From Planctomycetota bacterium (lineage in GTDB: Bacteria > Planctomycetota > UBA1135 > UBA2386): 12,498 nt of DNA. How positions within the stretch are numbered: position 1 is the first letter of the stretch; each line of letters begins with the position of its first letter. The stretch lies in contig JAGQQZ010000627.1 in assembly GCA_020425915.1 (NCBI GenBank), positions 1 to 12,498 of the forward strand, in the 5' to 3' direction. Under the pieces are notes generated by a model. The model was given only the letters and a program-made list of their open reading frames with translations, was not told where the DNA came from and did not search any database. The position numbers were made by a program, and so were the translations under genes. Shown here piece by piece: positions 1 through 6,696 of the stretch.

Positions 1-152
1 ACGGCCCGAACCGCGCGGATCGAGCCCGCGCTCGGCGTCACCCCACCGGCATCGCCGAGCCCGGCGCAGAACTCGATGCGGTCCACACCCGCCGCGGTGG
101 CGGCGATCGCATCCGCGACGCGATCGACACAGATCTCGACCTGCACTCCCAT
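1..152 (-). CDS. cutC: CutC family protein, N-terminal fragment (cut by window edge)
   Basis: This is a partial gene: reading leftward from an ATG at 152-150, the frame stays open to the window edge and gives 50 residues. It begins MGVQVEICVDRVADAIAA, followed by GVDRIEFCAGLGDAGGVTPS. This matches the start of the CutC TIM-barrel family, in which strand 1 is 'lEvCvdsve.A..A', strand 2 is 'aGADRvELC' and the next loop is 'GGlTPS'. CutC is classically linked to copper homeostasis, but its biochemical activity is poorly defined. No clear Shine-Dalgarno precedes the ATG. In-frame GTG codons lie just upstream (161-159 and 164-162), so the start could be a few codons earlier. It is divergent from the glycosyltransferase pair, with 130 nt between them. 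Family assignment is strong; function is inferred from the family only. Confidence 0.82.
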   Translation of the reverse strand, partial: MGVQVEICVDRVADAIAATAAGVDRIEFCAGLGDAGGVTPSAGSIRAVRA

Positions 153-282
153 GGACGACACCACTCGACGACGCCCGGGCTGCGCACGCAACACCGATCG
201 TCGGGATCTTCGACACCTCGGATCGCGACCGACTCGCGGAGGGGTTCGGACACTGCCCCTCGGCTGCCGATAACAACGCCGG

Positions 283-1653
283 ATGGGGCACATCGTATTC
301 GCAGCGCCGACCATCGGTCGGTTCCACCTCCACGACGTCCTCGCGCGCCAACTCATGCGCCGGGGCCACCGTGTCACGGTGTTGGCCGCGGATCCGGTCA
401 CCGAGTGCTTCTACCGCGCGCAGGGCATGCGAACCCATCTGCTGCCGCTGCGCCGTGCCACGGCCGAGCTGCGCGGGATGCCGCTCGGCAGCAACGCACT
501 GCGTGACTGCCGGCTCGCGGGTTCGCCCCGCCCGTCGTCGGCGCAGCTGGGACGCGCGCGCGCGCGCCTCGGACGGTTCGTGCCCGAGCTGCTGCGGTTC
601 TTCGGCATCGAGACTCCCGAGATCGTGCTGTTCCACCAGGAGCGCACCGGACTGCACGGACTCATCGACTTCGTCGCACAGGAGTTCGGCTGCGAAGTGC
701 TGCACACCGGTGCCGGACTGCTACCGGGCACGATGCAGTGGGACGCGCGCGGCATCGACGGAGACTCGTCGATCTGCGATCGCGAACCCGACGACTACCG
801 GCACGCCCCGCGCGACCAGAGCTTCGTCATGGCTGCACTCGCGGCGGTGCTCGGCGGCGTGAACGCCGACCCGATCGGGCGGAGCGGGATTCGGCGTCCG
901 GGCCTGTTCGCCCGCACGCGCAGCTTCGTCCGTGCGCTGAAGCGACGTCAGACCGGCCCCGCCCGCGGTGCGTTCTCGGCGTGGCGACTCGCGCGACCGA
1001 CCCGCACGACGCGCCCGAAGCACACATCGGACTTGCCCGAAGGCCCGTTCGTCACCGTTCTGTTGCAGGACCTCGAGTCCGCCGCGCTCCGTCTCGACGC
1101 CGACGATCCGCCGAGCCATGCCCAGCTGATCCTCGCGGCTCACGCCGCGACCTGGGCGTTCGACTCGACGCTGCCGCTCGTCGTGATACCACCCGCCGGC
1201 GGCCTGAGCCGGCGCGTCCGTCGCACGTTGTCGGGCCGCGTCGGACGGATCGTCATCGGACGGCCGGAAGACGCGATGAACGCGGTCACCACCGGACTTG
1301 CCGTCGCCACGGTGAACCACCCGCACGGGCTGGCTGCGATGCTCGCGGGCACGCCGCTGCTGCACACGGGTCGCGCGCTCTACACCCATGCCGGGATCGC
1401 CCATGCGACGACTCTCGACCGGATGCGCGACGACCTGCCGAAGGCGCTCGAGCAGTCGTCGGCCCCGTATCGAGAGAGCTACCTGACGCGAACGCTCGTC
1501 TACGATCACATCTGGTGTGACGCCGATCAGCCGGACGAGAACGGCTTGCACGGTCTCGTCCAGAACGTCGAACGCAGCGCCGACCGCGCTCGTCCGACGA
1601 CGGAGCGAATCTCGTACCGCGCGGGACCGGCGTGGCTGGCGACGGAGGAGTGA
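283..1653 (+). CDS. Capsule polysaccharide biosynthesis (KpsS/KpsC-like) glycosyltransferase
   Basis: The protein has 456 residues and a GT-B-like layout. The N-terminus MGHIVFAAPTIGRF followed by LARQLMRRGHRVTVLAA resembles the nucleotide-fold start of KpsS-type proteins. A middle segment, HTGAGLLPGTMQWDARGIDG with a following DSSI (about residues 147-170), matches the 'E.G.lRP.t...D..GvN..SS' block of capsule Kdo transferases. From about residue 251, LPEGPFVTVLLQ, then TVNHPHGLAAMLAGTPLLH and ALYTHAGIAHATTLDRM reproduce the family pattern 'PfVlvpLQ ... tinS..G.eAll.gkPVi..G...Y...Glt'. KpsS and KpsC transfer Kdo in capsule linker synthesis; the donor and acceptor here are unknown. The family's usual 'KxHP' motif reads LVVIPPAG here. 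An in-frame stop at 271-273 makes ATG 283 the only canonical start. No Shine-Dalgarno is visible. It is followed at once by a GT4 gene. Confidence 0.72.
   Translation: MGHIVFAAPTIGRFHLHDVLARQLMRRGHRVTVLAADPVTECFYRAQGMRTHLLPLRRATAELRGMPLGSNALRDCRLAGSPRPSSAQLGRARARLGRFVPELLRFFGIETPEIVLFHQERTGLHGLIDFVAQEFGCEVLHTGAGLLPGTMQWDARGIDGDSSICDREPDDYRHAPRDQSFVMAALAAVLGGVNADPIGRSGIRRPGLFARTRSFVRALKRRQTGPARGAFSAWRLARPTRTTRPKHTSDLPEGPFVTVLLQDLESAALRLDADDPPSHAQLILAAHAATWAFDSTLPLVVIPPAGGLSRRVRRTLSGRVGRIVIGRPEDAMNAVTTGLAVATVNHPHGLAAMLAGTPLLHTGRALYTHAGIAHATTLDRMRDDLPKALEQSSAPYRESYLTRTLVYDHIWCDADQPDENGLHGLVQNVERSADRARPTTERISYRAGPAWLATEE
1644..1650 (+). promoter_or_regulatory. Strong Shine-Dalgarno that decides the GT4 start
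   Basis: GGAGGAG lies in the last codons of the KpsS-like gene, just before its TGA at 1651-1653. It sits six bases before the in-frame CTG at 1655, if counted from the GGAGG core, but about 18 bases before the first in-frame ATG at 1667. It is the clearest Shine-Dalgarno on the left side of the window and argues for initiation at the CTG. Confidence 0.6.
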
Positions 1654-1654
1654 G

Positions 1655-2728
1655 CTGGACGTCCTGATGACATGCGACGCGCTCCGCCCACCGGTGCGCG
1701 GCGTCGGCAGGGTGTGCGAGTCGTTGCTCGCCGAACTCGGACCAGCGGGTGCGAACGTCACGCCGCTCGACATGGAGCGCAACGAGTACGCGACGCACTT
1801 GTCGGGCAACTCGTGCGAGGTCCTGCGCGCACCGATCGGACCGGCGAAGACCGCGCGCTGGTACGCCGGCCTGCTGCCCCGCATCCGCCGTCGGGGCTAC
1901 CGACACGAGGTCGTCCTCAGCACGGCGGGCTTCCCCCACGTGTTCGGCGACGACCCGCGGCTGGCGGTGTTCGTGCACGACCTGCACATGCTGGAGGCTG
2001 GCTTCTACCAGCGCGGCAAGCGCGCGTGGTTCCGCGCGTTCCTGGGCCGCAGCCTGGCGCATGCGAGCCTCCGGATCTGCGTGTCGGAGCACACGCGGCG
2101 CGAACTCGAGCGACACTTCCCCGAACTGGATCCACAGGACAACGTGGTCGTGCACAACGCGGCTCCCGACACGCTCGGACTCGGCGCGGACCCGGTCCCG
2201 CTCGGAGGCGGTCACCACTTCCTGTTCGTCGGCCAACTCGAACGGCGCAAGAACCTGATGCGCCTGCTCGACGCCTACGAGTCGTCCGGGGTCGAGACCG
2301 AACTGCATCTCGTCGGCCGCCCCGGACCGGGCGGCGACGAGATCCTGGCCCGCGCACGACGAGCGCGCGGCGTGCACCTGCACACCGAGGCGCCGGACGC
2401 GCTGTTGCGCGATCTGTATCGAGACGCACGTGCCGTACTCATTCCGTCGTTGGCCGAGGGATTCGGGCTGCCGGTCGTCGAAGCCATGCGCGCCGGCGCG
2501 CCGGTGCTGACCTCGAGCGGAACGGCCCTCGCCGAGGTCGCCGGCGACGCGGCGCTGCTCGTCGACCCGACCGACACGGACGCGATCCGCGCCGGAATCG
2601 TGGCGCTGGAATCGAACGACGCGCTCCGCGTCGACCTCGCGAAGCGGGGGACGGAGCGCGCGAGCGCGTTCACGCCGCAGGCCCAGGCTCGAGCGTTGGT
2701 CGCGGCGCTCGAACACAAGTTCGGGTAA
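1655..2728 (+). CDS. GT4 family glycosyltransferase, probable CTG start
   Basis: The protein has 357 residues if read from CTG 1655, or 353 from ATG 1667. The N-terminus DVLMTCDALRPPVRGVGRV fits the GT4 pattern 'm.vl.dataLrpp.tGiGRy'; the first beta strand DVLMTCDAL would be cut if ATG 1667 were the start. HDLHMLEAGFY lies in the acceptor half. FVGQLERRKN (about residues 191-200) is the usual start of the donor half. EGFGLPVVE (about 268-276) is the E-x7-E motif that contacts the nucleotide-sugar, followed by RAGAPVLTSSGTALAEVAGDA. It is therefore a retaining GT-B glycosyltransferase, probably cytosolic or membrane-associated. The frame stays open upstream to an ATG at 1517, but that would overlap the preceding gene by 137 nt and adds Arg/Ser-rich shadow sequence. 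It forms a translationally linked pair with the KpsS-like gene, probably for surface glycan assembly. Sugar specificity cannot be read. Confidence 0.88.
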   Translation: MDVLMTCDALRPPVRGVGRVCESLLAELGPAGANVTPLDMERNEYATHLSGNSCEVLRAPIGPAKTARWYAGLLPRIRRRGYRHEVVLSTAGFPHVFGDDPRLAVFVHDLHMLEAGFYQRGKRAWFRAFLGRSLAHASLRICVSEHTRRELERHFPELDPQDNVVVHNAAPDTLGLGADPVPLGGGHHFLFVGQLERRKNLMRLLDAYESSGVETELHLVGRPGPGGDEILARARRARGVHLHTEAPDALLRDLYRDARAVLIPSLAEGFGLPVVEAMRAGAPVLTSSGTALAEVAGDAALLVDPTDTDAIRAGIVALESNDALRVDLAKRGTERASAFTPQAQARALVAALEHKFG

Positions 2729-2795
2729 CTCCGACCGACAGCGCCATCCGGATTCCCGAGGACGGCCACGACGCGACGCACTACGTTTCGCGTCC

Positions 2796-4238
2796 ATGTC
2801 CGCCACCGCCGCGATCCTGACCACGCTCGTCGTCTACAAGATCGCGCTCCTCGCGATCGGCCTGCTCGCGAATCGCCGCACCAAGGACGACACCGACTTC
2901 GTGCTCGGCGGCCGGACGATGGGCCCACTCGTCGCCGCGATCAGCGCCTCGGCGAGTTCGTCCTCGGTGTGGACGCTGCTCGGTGTCAGCGGTTACGCGT
3001 ACGCGTTCGGGTTCTCCGCGTTCTGGCTGTTCCCGGCGTGTGTCGGCGGCTTCGCTTTGAACTGGTTCGTCATCGCGCCGCGGCTCCAACGCCACAGCCG
3101 CGCGACGGACGCGCTGACGCTGTCCGAGGTCCTCGCCGGGCCGCGAGGCACGCCGGGACGAGAACTCGTGCTGAGGGTGGCGACCGGCATGATCCTGCTG
3201 GCGATGGTGGTCTACGTCGCGGCGCAGCTCCGGGGCTCGGGCCTGCTGTTCGACGACGTGTTCCGCGACTTCGGCGCGGCGCGACCGGCGCCGGCGACGA
3301 CGATCCTGATCGGCGCCGGCATCATCGTGGTCTACACCCTGCTCGGCGGGTTCTGGGCGGTCAGCCTGACCGACACGCTGCAGGGCCTGATGATGGCGCT
3401 CACGGCCATCGCCCTGCCCGTCGCCGCGGTGGCCGAAGTCGGCGGTCTCCCGCGGTTGTTCGACGAGATCCTCACGACGCAGGACGACACCTACCAGAGC
3501 TTCACCGCGCACCTCGCACCGACCGCGGCGATCGGCATGGTGGCCGGCCTGCTGGGCATCGGCCTCGGCTACCCCGGGCAGCCACACGTGGTGAATCGCT
3601 TCATGGCGCTCCGCGACGAACGCTCGGTCGCGCGCGCCCGGACCTACGCGATGGTCTGGGCCGTGGTCGTGTACCTGGGGATGATCCTGCTCGGCCTGGC
3701 CGGCCGGATCCTCGTCCCCGAGATCGTCAACGAAGAACGGGTGTTCTTCCGCCTCACGAACGACCTGTTCCCGGTCTTCATCAGCGGGATCATGATCGCG
3801 GCCGTGCTGTCCGCGATCATGTCGACCGCCGACAGCCAGTTGCTGGTCGCGGCGACGTCGATCAGCCACGACCTCGCCAAGGATCAGCGCGGCAACGTCG
3901 GACGCTCGCGCGTCACGGTGCTGCTCGTCAGCGTCGGCGCGACCCTGTTCGCGATCTACGGCACGAAGGAGATCTTCCGCAACGTGCTCTCGGCCTGGAC
4001 CGCGATGGGCGCGGCGTTCGGTCCGCTGCTCGTCGTGACCCTCTGGCGCGGACGCCCCTCCACGACCGCCTGCCTGGCGACGATGATCACGGGGTTCGGC
4101 ACCGCGACCCTGACACACTGGCTCGTCGTGCACGAACCGACGATCGCGGGCCAACAGTTCCGCTGGATCAGCCGGGTCGTCCCGTACGCGGCAGCGGGCC
4201 TCGTCGCGATCGCGACGGCCCGCAAGCGAACTCGGTAG
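2796..4238 (+). CDS. putP: PutP-type sodium/solute symporter (SSS family)
   Basis: The protein has 480 residues and about 13 hydrophobic segments, close to the length of E. coli PutP (502). Family landmarks in order are: KDDTDFVLGGRTMGPLVAA (residues 30-48), the PutP-like TM2 ISASASSSSVWTLLGVSG (49-66), GGFWAVSLTDTLQG (184-197, with the conserved TD..Q), GYPGQPHVVNRFMA (258-271), and SAIMSTADSQLLVAATS (339-355), which keeps the Ser-Thr pair that in PutP helps bind Na+. The closest match I recognise is Na+/proline symport; another amino acid or organic acid is possible. The Asp55 that E. coli PutP needs for Na+ coupling aligns with Ser55 here. No Shine-Dalgarno is visible, and a TACGTT hexamer ends eight bases before the ATG. 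It lies 67 nt after the GT4 gene and is convergent with the XRE gene. Confidence 0.85.
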   Translation: MSATAAILTTLVVYKIALLAIGLLANRRTKDDTDFVLGGRTMGPLVAAISASASSSSVWTLLGVSGYAYAFGFSAFWLFPACVGGFALNWFVIAPRLQRHSRATDALTLSEVLAGPRGTPGRELVLRVATGMILLAMVVYVAAQLRGSGLLFDDVFRDFGAARPAPATTILIGAGIIVVYTLLGGFWAVSLTDTLQGLMMALTAIALPVAAVAEVGGLPRLFDEILTTQDDTYQSFTAHLAPTAAIGMVAGLLGIGLGYPGQPHVVNRFMALRDERSVARARTYAMVWAVVVYLGMILLGLAGRILVPEIVNEERVFFRLTNDLFPVFISGIMIAAVLSAIMSTADSQLLVAATSISHDLAKDQRGNVGRSRVTVLLVSVGATLFAIYGTKEIFRNVLSAWTAMGAAFGPLLVVTLWRGRPSTTACLATMITGFGTATLTHWLVVHEPTIAGQQFRWISRVVPYAAAGLVAIATARKRTR

Positions 4239-4254
4239 CCCGCGCGGCGCGGGC
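4238..4254. terminator. GC-rich hairpin between convergent putP and XRE genes
   Basis: A perfect 7-bp stem GCCCGCG / CGCGGGC with a three-base CGG loop begins on the last base of the putP stop codon. On the plus strand the stem is followed by CCCTCTCG, a weak pyrimidine tail without a real U-run. Position and symmetry suggest a shared stop for both converging transcripts. The tail is too poor to be sure it terminates intrinsically. Confidence 0.45.
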
Positions 4255-4262
4255 CCTCTCGA

Positions 4263-4856
4263 TCAGGCTTCGGCGGCGAGTCGACCGCCGTCGGCGTCGT
4301 GACCCCGGGCCTGCTTGAGGATCCCGTTGTCGGCGACGCGCACCTTCGATTTCGAACGAGGCTTACGCTGCGCCAGCAATTCGTTGCGCAGCATCTCCTC
4401 GAGCGTGGTGTCTCTTTCCTTGTTGTCGGCACCGATCTTCGACTCGAGCGCAGATGCGTCGTCCGAGGTCTGGCACAGCATGCGCTGGGCGTGGTCGTTG
4501 GAGCCGTAGAACCGCGCACCGCCCATGACGGGACACAGCAAGGTGCCGTCGGCGGTCTTCAGCGCCGCACCGTCCGGGACTTCGAGCCAATCACCGCGAC
4601 TGATCTGCGCTTCGCGCTCCGACCAACGATCGCGAACTTGCGGTTCGATCGGCCGGGAGTCGTCCAGCAGATACGTCGGCGTCACGTCGTAGTGACGGCA
4701 GAGCGCATCGAGCATGGGGAGCGTCGGAAGCGATCGACCTTGCTCGAGGTGAGACATCGTCGCCGGACGAACACCGAGCTTCTTCGCAGTGACGCCCTGA
4801 GGCTCGCGCTTGAAGCGGGTGCGGAGATAGAACAGCTTGAGGTGCAGTCGCCGCAT
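4263..4856 (-). CDS. XRE-type helix-turn-helix regulator with unrecognised C-terminal domain
   Basis: From ATG 4856 the protein has 197 residues. Residues about 7-65 form a Cro/C1-type HTH: LKLFYLRTRF, then VTAKKLGVRPATMSHLEQG, then SLPTLPMLDALCRHYDVTP and YLLDD. The rest is not recognised; it contains GDWLEVPDGAALKTADG, LLCPVMGGARFYGSNDH and a basic, Lys/Arg-rich segment near KPRSKSKVRV. Two cysteines (about 108 and 128) flank the GGARFYGSN stretch. An ATG at 4925 would add 23 residues, but that stretch uses many A/T-ending codons and lacks domain character, and a plausible promoter -10 ends only three bases before it, so I prefer 4856. Neither start has a Shine-Dalgarno. The gene is divergent from rsmJ. 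Its target is unknown; the divergent region is an obvious candidate for autoregulation. Confidence 0.75.
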   Translation of the reverse strand: MRRLHLKLFYLRTRFKREPQGVTAKKLGVRPATMSHLEQGRSLPTLPMLDALCRHYDVTPTYLLDDSRPIEPQVRDRWSEREAQISRGDWLEVPDGAALKTADGTLLCPVMGGARFYGSNDHAQRMLCQTSDDASALESKIGADNKERDTTLEEMLRNELLAQRKPRSKSKVRVADNGILKQARGHDADGGRLAAEA

Positions 4857-4928
4857 TACGTTGGGAGGGAGTGAGTGAGAGGTGGAGCGGAGGTTCGTCG
4901 TAGGGACGGCCGCCTTGCGGTTCATAGC

Positions 4929-4956
4929 AACGTAGCGCGGCCGCCGAATCCGTCAA
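4929..4956 (-). promoter_or_regulatory. Possible sigma70-type promoter for the XRE gene
   Basis: On the minus strand, TTGACG (4956-4951) is followed after 16 bases by TACGTT (4934-4929). The -35 matches consensus at five of six bases; the -10 keeps TA....T. Transcription would start near 4922, inside the upstream ATG at 4925, which favours translation from ATG 4856 with a leader of about 65 nt. Confidence 0.4.
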
Positions 4957-4959
4957 ACG

Positions 4960-5018
4960 CCCCCCCTCGGTCGGGGAGCCGCCCCGCGGGCCAATCGAGC
5001 CGAGCCACCGGCTTCGGC
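4960..5018. other. Cluster of GC-rich hairpins in the XRE/rsmJ divergent region
   Basis: Part of the 314-nt gap between ATG 4856 and ATG 5171. A C-run (4960-4966) can pair with CGGGG (4972-4976), and that same CGGGG can instead pair with CCCCG (4982-4986), so two mutually exclusive stems are possible. A further stem GCCGAGCC / GGCTTCGGC with a one-base bulge spans 4999-5018. The rest of the gap holds a weak stem near 5099-5121 and no recognisable gene. Whether any stem is functional is unknown; GC-rich DNA makes chance stems common. Confidence 0.35.
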
Positions 5019-5170
5019 CCGGAGCGCGTACGGCCGATAGCATCGGGGGAGCGTTGCGGACGACATCTCTAGCGGTCGACCCGAAAGAAGTTAGGCGCGA
5101 GGTTCGAAAAAACCGCTCGACCGTCTCGCCGAACAGGCAGTTTCGACGCGTGGCGGCGACAATGTGCCCC

Positions 5171-5896
5171 ATGGTCCGCGTCGCACTCCTCGCCGACGAG
5201 TTTCGGCCAGACGTGCGCGACGACCTGGCGCGCCGTCTCGGAATTCCCGTTGCCATCGAGGGTTCCGCTTACGCAGCAGCGATCGGCGCAGGTCGCGATG
5301 GCGCCCCGGAGATCGTGGTCGGTGACGGGTCGCGCATCCGCGTCGAACTGGCCACCCGACGCAGGTCAGGTGATTCTCCGCTCCTACGGGCCACCGGAGT
5401 CGGCCGCGGGGTGCACACGATCTTCGACGCGACGGCGGGGTTGGGCCGCGACGCCGCGGAATTGCTGGCGGCGGGCTGCGCCGTCGTTCTGTGCGAGCGA
5501 GAACCGTGGCTGGCCGGGTTGCTCGAGCTCGCCCTGCAGCGCGCAGGCCTCGAGGGCCGCTGCCGAGTGATCCGCGCGGACGCGATCGAGGTCATGCGTT
5601 CGCGGGAGGAACCTCGGCCAGACGCCGTGTTCCTCGATCCGATGTACGCGCCGAGCGGCAAGCGGGCCCTCCCCAAGGCACCGGCGCAAGCGCTGCGCGA
5701 GCTCTGCGAGCGCACCCCGACGTCCGAATCCGACCTGCTCGACGCGGCCCGCCGATTCGCGGTGCGCCGAGTGGTCGTCAAGCGTCATCCGAGCGCCGAG
5801 CCTCTTGCCGGAGAACGCCCACCGAACGTCCTGCGCAGCAAGTCGGTCCGGTTCGACATCTATCCCCCGCTGCACGGCGACGCCGAGCCCGCCTGA
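5171..5896 (+). CDS. rsmJ: RsmJ-like 16S rRNA guanine-N2 methyltransferase
   Basis: The protein has 241 residues from ATG 5171, close to E. coli RsmJ (250). RsmJ uses SAM to methylate N2 of G1516 in 16S rRNA. Visible motifs are DATAGLGRDAAELLAAGC (86-103, SAM motif I), CERE (108-111, acidic end of the next strand), RADAIEVM (135-142), VFLDPMYAPS (153-162, the DPMY catalytic-loop signature), VVVKRHP (201-207) and SVRFDIYPP (225-233). The order and spacing match RsmJ throughout. The N-terminus MVRVALLADEF resembles the E. coli start MKICLIDE, which favours 5171. ATGs at 5162 and 5054 are in frame, but the longer forms look non-coding. No Shine-Dalgarno is present; GACAAT ends seven bases before ATG 5171, which could mean a leaderless mRNA. 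It is convergent with prmA, with only 14 nt between stops. Confidence 0.85.
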   Translation: MVRVALLADEFRPDVRDDLARRLGIPVAIEGSAYAAAIGAGRDGAPEIVVGDGSRIRVELATRRRSGDSPLLRATGVGRGVHTIFDATAGLGRDAAELLAAGCAVVLCEREPWLAGLLELALQRAGLEGRCRVIRADAIEVMRSREEPRPDAVFLDPMYAPSGKRALPKAPAQALRELCERTPTSESDLLDAARRFAVRRVVVKRHPSAEPLAGERPPNVLRSKSVRFDIYPPLHGDAEPA

Positions 5897-5910
5897 GCGC
5901 GGAACATCCC

Positions 5911-6696
5911 TCAGGGGCTCGCCCGGAACGCCAGCGCGACGAAGCCATCGACTTCGAATCGCGCGCGCGGATCGACGTCGACGAGCGCGCGCACGTCCGG
6001 TTCCTCGGCGAGGCGCATCCCCGAGAGCACGAGCGGCCCGACGCGATTCCACGCCCCGAGGATCCCGGGCATCGCCGCGACCAGTTCGCGACCGGCCAGG
6101 TTCGCGACGACGGTGTCGAATCGATCTCCCCCGAACACGTTCGGCTCGCCATGCCGAATCTCTGCGGTCGGGACGAGTTCCTGTGCGGCGCGCACGCTGG
6201 GCTCGTCCACGTCGCAGGCCGCGATTCGCTCGACCCCACGCGCGACCGCGTACGCCGCGAGGATCCCCGAACCGGTCCCGACGTCGAGCAGCGATCGCCC
6301 GAACGCTCGCCAGTCGTGCTCGAGCGCGAGCAATGCCGCCTGGGTACTGCCGTGTTCTCCGCTGCCGAACGCGCCGCCGCGCGGCACGACGATCGTCAAG
6401 CCATCGAACCCGTCGGGTTCGGGCACCCACGGCGGCCGCACGCAGATCGAATCGCCGACGAACACCGCGACATCACCCTCGAGTCCCGTCACGTCCGGCA
6501 CGTCCGGCAGGACCTCGGCCCGGACGTCGTCGGGCACGCCGACCAGGGTCGGGTCCCAGTCCTCGGCGATCGAGAATCGGATCTCGCCGTCCTCCTCGAC
6601 GACCCCGAGCACTTCGAAGCGCAGGTGGCAACGATCGAGGATCTCGCGAATCGTCTCGTTCGGGCCCGCCAGGCGGACACAGCTCGGTCGGTTCAT
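5911..6696 (-). CDS. prmA: Ribosomal protein L11 methyltransferase
   Basis: The protein has 261 residues, shorter than the usual roughly 290 because the N-terminal substrate-recognition domain is compact and divergent. PrmA methylates amino groups of ribosomal protein L11 using SAM. Signatures are VPRGGAFGSGEHGSTQAALL (104-123, the family's 'FGTGtHpTT'), LLDVGTGSGILAAYA (136-150, motif I), IAACDVDEPSVRAA (158-171), FDTVVANLAGREL (193-205, in place of the common 'ANIla.pL') and PLVLSGMRL (221-229). It starts at ATG 6696, overlapping the coaC stop as ATGA. The same frame is open upstream to 7647, but that extension lies antisense-frame within coaC and gmk and is Arg-rich shadow sequence. It is the last gene of the operon, meeting rsmJ tail to tail, so two ribosome-modifying methyltransferases sit side by side on opposite strands. 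Confidence 0.9.
   Translation of the reverse strand: MNRPSCVRLAGPNETIREILDRCHLRFEVLGVVEEDGEIRFSIAEDWDPTLVGVPDDVRAEVLPDVPDVTGLEGDVAVFVGDSICVRPPWVPEPDGFDGLTIVVPRGGAFGSGEHGSTQAALLALEHDWRAFGRSLLDVGTGSGILAAYAVARGVERIAACDVDEPSVRAAQELVPTAEIRHGEPNVFGGDRFDTVVANLAGRELVAAMPGILGAWNRVGPLVLSGMRLAEEPDVRALVDVDPRARFEVDGFVALAFRASP

Noticed and set aside
1517..1654. ATG 1517 as the start of the GT4 gene
   Set aside because: It would overlap the preceding gene by 137 nt and add Arg/Ser-rich residues absent from GT4 N-termini; the Shine-Dalgarno at 1644-1650 marks a later start.
721..2824. Two long overlapping minus-strand frames across the glycosyltransferase pair
   Set aside because: Both are shadows of the plus-strand GT genes, rich in Arg and without recognisable motifs.
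2781..4154. Long minus-strand open frame (457 codons) across putP
   Set aside because: Low-complexity Arg/Asp/Glu/His-rich translation, antisense to a well-supported membrane transporter.
4857..5072. Small plus-strand open frame (65 codons, 4875-5072) in the XRE/rsmJ gap
   Set aside because: Pro/Arg/Ser-rich, no Shine-Dalgarno, and it crosses the GC-rich hairpins and the likely XRE promoter.
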